From positions 1-5,331 of the forward strand of contig JAOPWI010000163.1 of the NCBI GenBank assembly GCA_025965755.1: a stretch of DNA of 5,331 nt, read 5' to 3'. The position numbers were made by a program, and so were the translations under genes. Source of the DNA: Frankiales bacterium (lineage in GTDB: Bacteria; Actinomycetota; Actinomycetes; Mycobacteriales; SCTD01). Under the pieces are notes generated by a model. That model was not told the origin of the DNA, did no database searches, and saw nothing but the letters and a program-made list of their open reading frames with translations. The stretch's first letter is position 1, and every line of letters starts with the position of its first letter. Positions 1-4,598 of this stretch are shown here, piece by piece.

Positions 1-507
1 CGGCGGGCGGCGCGCCACGACGGGGTGCGGGCGGGTCGGCGCCGTGCGGCGCACCAGCTCCCAGGAGGCCCCGAGCCGCCGCAGCGTGGCGGCGTCGACC
101 GCCTCCTGCAGCCGCGGCAGCAGCACGTCCTCCTCGTCGCGTACGTCCTGCTGCAGCAGCGCGACCAGCCGCTCGAGCAGCGCCGGCCGCTCCTGCGGCG
201 AGGCGGCCTGCAGCCGCAGCACCAGCTCGTTGATCTCCTGGTGCTCCTGCTCCACCCGCAGCGTGAGCTCCTCGCCATCGGGCAGCGCCGTGCGCAGCGC
301 CGGCCACAGCACGGCCTCCTCCGCGAACGCGTGGCTGAACACCAGCCGGCACACCCGCTGCAGCACCTCGTCCTGCGCCGGCCCGGACGTGCCCGCCAGC
401 CGCGTCAGCAGGCCGTCGAGCTCGACGTGGTCGCGGCGCTGACGGGCCAGCACGCTGCCGGGGCCGCCCAGCTCCTCGACGGTCTGGTCGGCGATCGATC
501 GGGCCAC
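1..507 (-). CDS. hemerythrin HHE domain protein (C-terminus cut by window edge)
   Basis: The frame is open from a GTG at 505-507 to the left edge, giving 169 residues with the C-terminus missing. It reads as a four-helix hemerythrin/HHE bundle, a cytoplasmic fold that binds a non-haem di-iron centre and is used for O2, NO or iron sensing or storage. Visible family landmarks are RDHVELDGLL (His27), FSHAFAEEAVLWP (His59, Glu63), EQEHQEI (His89) and DVRDEEDVLLPRL (Glu125). In the last helix the family usually has His-x3-Glu; here Asp121 takes the His position. The helices are followed by a basic, proline-containing tail (VRRTAPTRPHPVVARRPP) that runs off the window. The start is supported by a GAGGAG ribosome site six bases upstream. 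It lies 116 bases downstream of the small membrane-protein gene on the same strand. The family call is firm; substrate and role are unknown. Confidence 0.85.
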   Translation of the reverse strand, partial: MARSIADQTVEELGGPGSVLARQRRDHVELDGLLTRLAGTSGPAQDEVLQRVCRLVFSHAFAEEAVLWPALRTALPDGEELTLRVEQEHQEINELVLRLQAASPQERPALLERLVALLQQDVRDEEDVLLPRLQEAVDAATLRRLGASWELVRRTAPTRPHPVVARRPP

Positions 508-623
508 GGGAGGCTCCTCGCTACGGGGACGTCGCTGCCGCCCGGCGTGCCCGGCCCGTCCTCACCGAACCGGTCCCGTGCGCGGTCGCCCGGCTCCCCG
601 CCGGTGGCCGTGTTCGCCCCGGC
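508..623 (-). other. gap between small membrane protein and hemerythrin gene
   Basis: This 116-base gap holds the hemerythrin ribosome site and a short GC hairpin (CCGGC/GCCGG, 590-604, 5-bp stem and 5-base loop). The hairpin lies about 20 bases past the stop of the upstream gene and is too weak to call a terminator with confidence. On the minus strand GGTTC is followed about 14 bases later by GGGCAC, loosely like a SigB-type promoter (GTTT, then GGGTAT), but the match is poor. I call no promoter. Confidence 0.3.
514..519 (-). promoter_or_regulatory. ribosome binding site for the hemerythrin gene
   Basis: On the minus strand this reads GAGGAG, six bases before the GTG at 505-507. It is one of the best Shine-Dalgarno matches in the window and decides the GTG start. 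The spacer is CCTCCC, so the site could pair with its own spacer (GGAG with CTCC) if the loop allowed it; I do not treat that as a switch. Confidence 0.7.
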
Positions 624-788
624 TCAGGGAGCCCCGTCCGGCTCCGGCGGCGGCTGCTGCTCGTCCGCGGCGCGCTCGCGGGCCGCCCGGCGGGCCCGCC
701 GCTCCATCGCCACGAGGACGCCGAGCACAGCGATCGGGCCGAGGACCGCGAGCGCCTCCGGCACGCCACCCGCGTGCGCAAGCACCAT
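624..788 (-). CDS. small single-span membrane protein, 54 aa, unknown function
   Basis: An ATG at 786-788 opens a 54-residue protein ending in TGA. The layout is that of a real small membrane protein: a short N-terminus (MVLAHAGGVPEA), one hydrophobic helix (about residues 11-28, ALAVLGPIAVLGVLVAM), then a strongly basic stretch (ERRARRAARER) and a polar, proline-rich acidic end (DEQQPPPEPDGAP). The positive charge after the helix predicts the C-terminus in the cytoplasm. The start has no clear Shine-Dalgarno site (CGCCGCCTG precedes ATG), which lowers confidence. It sits 67 bases downstream of rsiG and 116 bases upstream of the hemerythrin gene, all on one strand. The frame stays open upstream into rsiG, but that part has the biased composition of a shadow frame. 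I do not recognise a named family; small proteins of the form HAGG plus one helix seem familiar from actinobacteria, but that is memory, not evidence. Confidence 0.6.
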   Translation of the reverse strand: MVLAHAGGVPEALAVLGPIAVLGVLVAMERRARRAARERAADEQQPPPEPDGAP

Positions 789-855
789 CAGGCGGCGAGC
801 GCGGCGGGACGCGCCCAGGCCGCGCCGACCTCGACGAGGGCGGGCCGCACAGACG

Positions 856-1410
856 TCAGCTCTCGGCGAGCAGCGCGGAGACGTCCGCCTCGCCGTCGCG
901 GTAGCGACGGGTGATCTCGGCGCTGCAGGCGTCCATGACGGCCTGCACCTCGCGCCGCTTGCTGGAGAGCTTGTGCTCCTCCTCGGCCAGGATGCGCATG
1001 CCGTGGGCCAGGTCGTCGGCGGTGCGCGCCCCGACATCCGAGACGTCGACGTCGGCCACGAGCGCCTCGACGTAGCGGCGGTGACTGTCCACGCGGGACG
1101 GCTCGAGCGTGCTGTGCCGGCCCAGGCCACGGGCCTCGCCGCGCGGCTCGTCGGCGAGGATCTTGGCGAGCCCCTCGACCAGCCCGCCCTCGGTGTGCCC
1201 TTCCCGGCGGTTGAGCTCCGCGCGCAGGATGTCGAGCCGGCCCTGGATGAGGCGGCGCAGGTAGGACAGGTCGACCTCCTCCTGCTCCGCCTCGCCGCGC
1301 AGCGCGCGGACGTCGGCGAGCGGGGCGGTCTGCAGCCCGGCGAGGTAGTCCTGCGACAGGACCCGGTCGATGCGGCGATTGCCCTGCACGGGCGTGCCTT
1401 CGGCGCTCAC
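856..1410 (-). CDS. rsiG: RsiG-type c-di-GMP-binding anti-sigma factor (AmfC family)
   Basis: This 184-residue, mainly helical cytoplasmic protein carries two exact copies of the motif E(X)3S(X)2R(X)3Q(X)3D: E45-S49-R52-Q56-D60 and E145-S149-R152-Q156-D160, spaced by exactly 100 residues. In Streptomyces venezuelae RsiG this twin motif lies on two antiparallel helices that clamp a c-di-GMP dimer. The loaded protein then sequesters the sporulation sigma factor WhiG. The older family name is aerial mycelium formation protein AmfC. The region between the motifs (about 75-140) is charged and helical. The GTG start has a GGAAGGA ribosome site seven bases upstream. The frame is open further upstream, to about 2067, but that part overlaps ygfZ and looks like a shadow. 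It lies 89 bases after ygfZ, with a hairpin between them. No WhiG-like sigma gene is in the window, so the partner is inferred. Family identity is near certain; the regulon here is unknown. Confidence 0.93.
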   Translation of the reverse strand: MSAEGTPVQGNRRIDRVLSQDYLAGLQTAPLADVRALRGEAEQEEVDLSYLRRLIQGRLDILRAELNRREGHTEGGLVEGLAKILADEPRGEARGLGRHSTLEPSRVDSHRRYVEALVADVDVSDVGARTADDLAHGMRILAEEEHKLSSKRREVQAVMDACSAEITRRYRDGEADVSALLAES

Positions 1411-1417
1411 GCGGCAG

Positions 1418-1424
1418 TCCTTCC
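1418..1424 (-). promoter_or_regulatory. ribosome binding site for rsiG
   Basis: On the minus strand this reads GGAAGGA, ending seven bases before the GTG at 1408-1410. The strong match and ideal spacing fix the rsiG start at this GTG rather than at any upstream in-frame codon. Confidence 0.75.
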
Positions 1425-1433
1425 CGGTCGTCC

Positions 1434-1457
1434 GGCCGCACCGGTCCCGGTGCGGCC
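1434..1457 (-). terminator. GC-rich hairpin between ygfZ and rsiG
   Basis: GGCCGCACCG (1434-1443) and CGGTGCGGCC (1448-1457) form a perfect 10-bp stem with a four-base loop. It starts 42 bases past the ygfZ stop and ends only 23 bases before the rsiG start, just upstream of its ribosome site. There is no T-run after it, as is common for actinobacterial terminators. Its position fits a terminator of ygfZ or a partial read-through element that sets the ygfZ to rsiG ratio. Because it leaves almost no room for a downstream promoter, full termination here would require rsiG transcription to start within or above the hairpin. Confidence 0.5.
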
Positions 1458-1499
1458 AGCCCATGGTGTCAGACCCGGCCACCGAGCGCCTGCGCCTGC

Positions 1500-2480
1500 C
1501 TAGAAGCGCAGCAGCCCCGCCCGGGCCGCCGCGGCCGCCCGGGCCGGTGACTCCGGGACGTCCTCGACGGGCGACGGGTCGATGCGCGCGGCGACACCGC
1601 CGGCCAGCAGCTCGGCGCTGTCCGCAACGTTGCGCTTGAGCAGCGCCAGGCCGATCGGGCCGAGCTCGTGGTGGCGCACGGCGCTGCCGACCCGGCCCAC
1701 CTCCCGCTCCCCCAGCACGACCGGGCTGCCCGCGGCGGGCAGGTCGGCGTCGTCCAGGTGCAGCAGCGCCAGCCGGCGCGGCGGGCGGCCCAGGTTGTGC
1801 ACGCGGGCCACCGTCTCCTGCCCGCGGTAGCAGCCCTTGTCCAGGTGCACGGCGGCCGTCAGCCAGCCGGCCTCGTGCGGCAGCGTCCGGTGGTCGGTGT
1901 CCCTCCCGAGCCGAGGGCGCCGGGCGGCCACCCGCAGCGCCTCGTACGCCTGCACGCCGGCGGTCACCTCCCAGGCCGCCAGCTGCGCGCGCGGCACCAG
2001 CAGGTGCCGGCCGAAGCCGGTGTCGGTGCACGGCCACTGCTCGGGCGGGGAGCCGGCCGGCTCCCACACGACCGCCAGGTCCTCGGCGAGGGCCACCTCG
2101 ACCCGGAGCATGAACCGCATGCGATCGAGAAAGTCGACCAGCGCCTGCGCGGTCCCCGGCTCCACGTGGGCGAGCACCTCCTCGCCGGTCTCGACGAGCT
2201 GCAGGTGGTGCTCCACGTGCCCGTTGGGCGACAGGACGAGCGCCTCGGTCGACTGGCCGGGCTGCAGCCCCGCGACGTGCTGCGACAGCAGCGAGTGCAG
2301 CCAGGACAGCCGGTCGGGCCCGGTGACGCGCACGACCGGCCGGTGCGACAGGTCGACCGCCCCGCGGCCGGCGGCCAGCTCCCGCTGCTCGCGGTAGGGG
2401 TCGCCGTAGTGGCCGGCCACACCCTCGTCGGGGGCGTCGGCAGGGACCGCGCCGGGGCGCTGCAGCAGGGGGCTCGTCAC
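1500..2480 (-). CDS. ygfZ: YgfZ/GcvT-fold folate-binding protein
   Basis: The 326-residue product has the fold family of the glycine-cleavage T protein (GcvT) and the YgfZ signature K-G-C-Y-x-G-Q-E at residues 215-222 (KGCYRGQE, Cys217), followed by TVARVHNLGRPPR. The N-terminal half shows the usual RVTGPDRLSWLHSLLSQ and LSPNGHVEHHLQL segments. The C-terminal part (about 240-300) is the small beta domain, with GEREVGRVGSAVRH and IGLALLKRN. In Escherichia coli YgfZ is a cytoplasmic, folate-dependent factor that helps keep certain 4Fe-4S enzymes such as MiaB active; the actinobacterial protein is assumed to act similarly. The length is normal for the family. The GTG at 2478-2480 was chosen because it has a weak GGGG site five bases upstream and starts just after the preceding gene. 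The frame stays open upstream to about 3833, but that stretch overlaps the secreted-protein gene. A GC-rich hairpin follows the stop. It may share a transcript with the gene 38 bases upstream. Confidence 0.92.
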   Translation of the reverse strand: MTSPLLQRPGAVPADAPDEGVAGHYGDPYREQRELAAGRGAVDLSHRPVVRVTGPDRLSWLHSLLSQHVAGLQPGQSTEALVLSPNGHVEHHLQLVETGEEVLAHVEPGTAQALVDFLDRMRFMLRVEVALAEDLAVVWEPAGSPPEQWPCTDTGFGRHLLVPRAQLAAWEVTAGVQAYEALRVAARRPRLGRDTDHRTLPHEAGWLTAAVHLDKGCYRGQETVARVHNLGRPPRRLALLHLDDADLPAAGSPVVLGEREVGRVGSAVRHHELGPIGLALLKRNVADSAELLAGGVAARIDPSPVEDVPESPARAAAAARAGLLRF

Positions 2481-2518
2481 GCCAGCCCCAACGCCCGGGC
2501 GGCTCCGGGCATGCCGGG
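2481..2518 (-). other. short gap with weak hairpin between secreted-protein gene and ygfZ
   Basis: The 38-base gap contains GCCCGG (2493-2498) and CCGGGC (2505-2510), a 6-bp stem with a six-base loop, overlapping the area just before the ygfZ ribosome site. It has no T-run. The gap is too small for an obvious promoter, so read-through from the upstream gene into ygfZ is plausible. Confidence 0.3.
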
Positions 2519-4507
2519 TCAGCGCAGGGCGACGCGGACCGGGGCGCTGGTGCCGGCCACGTTGCTGAGATCGACGCCGGTCTGGGCCGTGAACGCGAGC
2601 GTGCCGCCGGCGCCGAACCGGCGCTCGAACAGGTAGGTGCCCTTGGGCGTCACGACGGCCTTTCCGGCGATGATCTTCTTCGAGCCGGCCACGTAGTAGA
2701 CGTTGATCGTCTGACCCGGTCGCTTGGGCAGGGTGCTGCCGGTGAAGCGGTAGGTCCGCACACCGGTGCGGGTCACCTTGACGTTGATCGAGGTGGCCAC
2801 CTTCAGCACGGCCGAGGGGCTCTGCGCCTGGCTGTCGGCCACCCGCGCGAACACCCGGGTGTTGGCGGCCGGGGCGACGGTGAAGGCGTACGTCCCGTCC
2901 TCGGCCACCTCGGCGGTGCGCACGACGGCGTACGTGGTGCCGGGGCGGGTGTAGGCCAGCAGCTCGACCGTGGCACCTGGCTCCGCGGTGCCGGTGACCT
3001 GCACCTTCTGGCCGGCCAGGCTCTGCGCGGGTGCCAGCCGGATCGTGGGCGCGACCGGTTCGGGGTCCGGCTCCGCCGGCGGCTCCGGGCTCGGGGCCGG
3101 CGGCGAGGGCGACGGGGACGCCGACGGGCTGGCCGACGGCGACGGGGAGGGCGACGCCGACGGGCTCGCCGACGGGGAGGGGGCGGCCGACTTCGTCGGG
3201 CTGGCCACCGGCGAGGGCGACGGGGCCGGGGGGCCGGTCAGGGCCAGGCAGCCGACGCAGGTGGAGCTCTGGCCGTCGGTGTTCTTCACGACGACGTCGC
3301 GGATGCCGCCGACCGCCCCGGCGGCGACTGCGACCGTCGCGCTCAGGGAGCCGGCGGTCGAGGACGTCACGGCGGTGACGGCCGTGTCCGGCCCGAGGTC
3401 CATCGTCGTGCCGGCGTTCAGGCCGCTGCCCGAGACGCTGACGCGCTGCGACGTGCCCGGCTTGAGCGTCCTCGGCGCGATGACCGAGATCACGGGGATG
3501 AGGATCTGCTGCACCGTGAAGCGGCAGATGCCGACGCAGCCGGTGATCACGCCGTCGGGTGAGCTGTAGCCGACGGTGTAGCCGTTGGAGCCGGGGGCGG
3601 CCCCGTTGAGGTCGAAGGTCGCCACGATCGCCGTCGCGCTGACCGTCTTGGTGCGTCCGATGATGTCCAGGTCGACGCCGGCCGGTCGCGGACCGGTCCA
3701 GATCAGCCGAGCCGTCGCGCCGGACGGCAGGCCGGTTCCCCGCAGCGTGAGGTCCAGAACCCGGTCGTTGGTGGCGCCAGTCGGCTCCACCGAGCTGAGC
3801 GGCGGTCCGAGCACGGACAGGCAGCTGCCGCACACGGTCGAGCGGCCGTCGCTGTTGCGGAAGCGGATCGAGCGCTTGCCCACCGGGGCGCCCGAGGTGA
3901 CCGTCAGCGTGCGGGCGATCGAGGTCGAGCTGCCGGCAGTGAGCTGGCCGGTGGTGGCGGTGCTGCTGGCAGCGTCGACCCGCACGAGGGGGTCGATCGA
4001 GCCGCTGTAGAGCACCTCGACGGCGGTGCCCCGGGTGAAGCTGCTGCCGGTGAAGACGACCTCGGTGGGGGTCGAGGGAGCGACCTGGCTGGGCGCCACG
4101 CTGGCGGCCGACACCACGCCGGGCGCGCCGGGCGTGGTCACGGTGAAGCAGCGGCTGCAGGTGTCGACCGGGGTGCCGGCCGAGGTCACCGCGACGTCGT
4201 AGATGCCGGGATTGGCCGGCCCGCGGCTGACGGTGTCGCCGAGCGGCAGCTCCGCGTCGTACCGGGCCGGCACGCCGGTCGGCAGCAGCGGGGCGCTGTA
4301 GACCTCCGCCGGGTCGTCGGAGCGGGTGATCGTCAGCTGGCCGGCGAGCACCGGCGCCGAGGCGGTGACCTGCACGGTGCGGGTGGCCCCGGACAGCGCC
4401 GCCGACGGGTCGAGCAGCGGCACGGCGGCCGTGGAGGCTGGGGTCACGAGCAGGCCCGCGAGCACCGCGACAGCCAGGGCGAGGGCGGGCCGGCGGGCGA
4501 AGCGCAT
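2519..4507 (-). CDS. secreted protein: four Cys-paired Ig/TIG-like repeats, Ser/Pro linker, two-part C-terminal module
   Basis: The product has 662 residues and no recognised gene name. It begins with a Sec signal peptide (MRFARRP, hydrophobic ALALAVAVLAGLLV, probable cleavage after STAA near residue 28). Four beta-rich repeats of about 95-110 residues follow (roughly 29-125, 130-232, 235-333, 335-424), resembling IPT/TIG or other Ig-like domains. Each repeat ends in a cysteine pair: C117/C120, C226/C229, C324/C328 and C417/C420. These eight are the only cysteines in the protein. Residues 427-486 form a Ser/Ala/Pro linker, which becomes Glu/Pro-rich at its end. Residues 487-571 and 572-662 form two further beta-rich units also found in the neighbouring upstream gene. 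I see no LPXTG motif and no C-terminal membrane helix, so it is probably secreted or held non-covalently at the cell surface. The ATG lacks a good ribosome site, but no other in-frame start exists back to the hairpin upstream. Adhesion or surface structure is a guess. Confidence 0.85.
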   Translation of the reverse strand: MRFARRPALALAVAVLAGLLVTPASTAAVPLLDPSAALSGATRTVQVTASAPVLAGQLTITRSDDPAEVYSAPLLPTGVPARYDAELPLGDTVSRGPANPGIYDVAVTSAGTPVDTCSRCFTVTTPGAPGVVSAASVAPSQVAPSTPTEVVFTGSSFTRGTAVEVLYSGSIDPLVRVDAASSTATTGQLTAGSSTSIARTLTVTSGAPVGKRSIRFRNSDGRSTVCGSCLSVLGPPLSSVEPTGATNDRVLDLTLRGTGLPSGATARLIWTGPRPAGVDLDIIGRTKTVSATAIVATFDLNGAAPGSNGYTVGYSSPDGVITGCVGICRFTVQQILIPVISVIAPRTLKPGTSQRVSVSGSGLNAGTTMDLGPDTAVTAVTSSTAGSLSATVAVAAGAVGGIRDVVVKNTDGQSSTCVGCLALTGPPAPSPSPVASPTKSAAPSPSASPSASPSPSPSASPSASPSPSPPAPSPEPPAEPDPEPVAPTIRLAPAQSLAGQKVQVTGTAEPGATVELLAYTRPGTTYAVVRTAEVAEDGTYAFTVAPAANTRVFARVADSQAQSPSAVLKVATSINVKVTRTGVRTYRFTGSTLPKRPGQTINVYYVAGSKKIIAGKAVVTPKGTYLFERRFGAGGTLAFTAQTGVDLSNVAGTSAPVRVALR
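2721..2810 (-). repeat. 90-bp block shared with the upstream paralogue (copy 1)
   Basis: This block aligns without gaps to 4801-4890, with 75 of 90 bases identical by hand count. It encodes the start of the last beta unit, including the shared peptides RTYRFTGSTLPKR and TSIN-x-KV. The conserved DNA reflects gene duplication or later gene conversion of the C-terminal module. Confidence 0.8.
3047..3229 (-). repeat. Ser/Ala/Pro low-complexity linker of the secreted protein
   Basis: About 60 residues made almost only of Ser, Pro and Ala, turning to Pro/Glu/Asp at the C-terminal end, separate the Cys-paired repeats from the C-terminal module. Serines are written mostly TCG, with some TCC and AGC and no AGT. 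Such linkers are typical of extended spacers across the cell envelope and are often glycosylated in actinobacteria; that role is inferred. Confidence 0.8.
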
Positions 4508-4550
4508 GGGTCTGTCATCGGCAGCCCCCGCCGAAGGTGGAGCGGAACGC
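4508..4550 (-). other. leader of the secreted-protein gene, no clear promoter
   Basis: Only 43 bases separate the hairpin from the ATG. A GGGGG run lies about 18 bases before the start, too far for a normal Shine-Dalgarno site, and ACAGACCC directly before the ATG gives no match. I see no convincing -10/-35 pair. Expression could be leaderless, or depend on read-through from the upstream gene. Confidence 0.3.
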
Positions 4551-4586
4551 GACAGGACGGTCCCGCACCTGCGGGACCGTCCTGTC
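4551..4586 (-). terminator. perfect 16-bp hairpin after the upstream paralogue
   Basis: GACAGGACGGTCCCGC (4551-4566) and its exact reverse complement (4571-4586) are separated by the four bases ACCT. The hairpin starts 12 bases past the stop of the gene ending at 4599 and stands before the next gene. There is no T-run on the minus-strand side, so this would be a U-less terminator of the kind frequent in actinobacteria. The perfection and length of the stem make it the clearest non-coding signal in the window. Confidence 0.85.
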
Positions 4587-4598
4587 TGGGCAGTGCAG

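Noticed and set aside
492..501. Palindrome CGATCGATCG near the hemerythrin start
   Set aside because: It lies inside codons 3-6 and is short. With no second copy or nearby operator partner it gives no support for a binding site.
788..1441. A 217-codon minus-strand frame over rsiG
   Set aside because: It is Arg/Pro/Ala-rich and covers the rsiG coding region in another frame. RsiG has two exact family motifs, so this frame is a shadow.
25..1503. A 492-codon open frame on the plus strand
   Set aside because: It overlaps the hemerythrin, small membrane protein and rsiG genes on the minus strand, and its product is Arg/Gln/Leu-rich low-complexity sequence with no domain. In such GC-rich DNA long antisense frames are expected.
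1411..2067. N-terminal extension of the rsiG frame
   Set aside because: The extension overlaps ygfZ, has shadow-type composition, and ignores the strong ribosome site in front of the GTG at 1410.
2970..3569. Plus-strand frame with an Asp/Gly-rich repeat resembling RTX or calcium-binding repeats
   Set aside because: The Asp/Gly pattern is the antisense reading of the TCG-CCG serine/proline linker. It lacks the nonapeptide spacing of RTX repeats, and the opposite strand holds a well-supported gene.
2481..3833. N-terminal extension of the ygfZ frame
   Set aside because: The frame is open, but the extra 451 codons encode an Arg/Gly/His-rich shadow of the secreted-protein gene. The GcvT-like homology begins only after the GTG at 2480.
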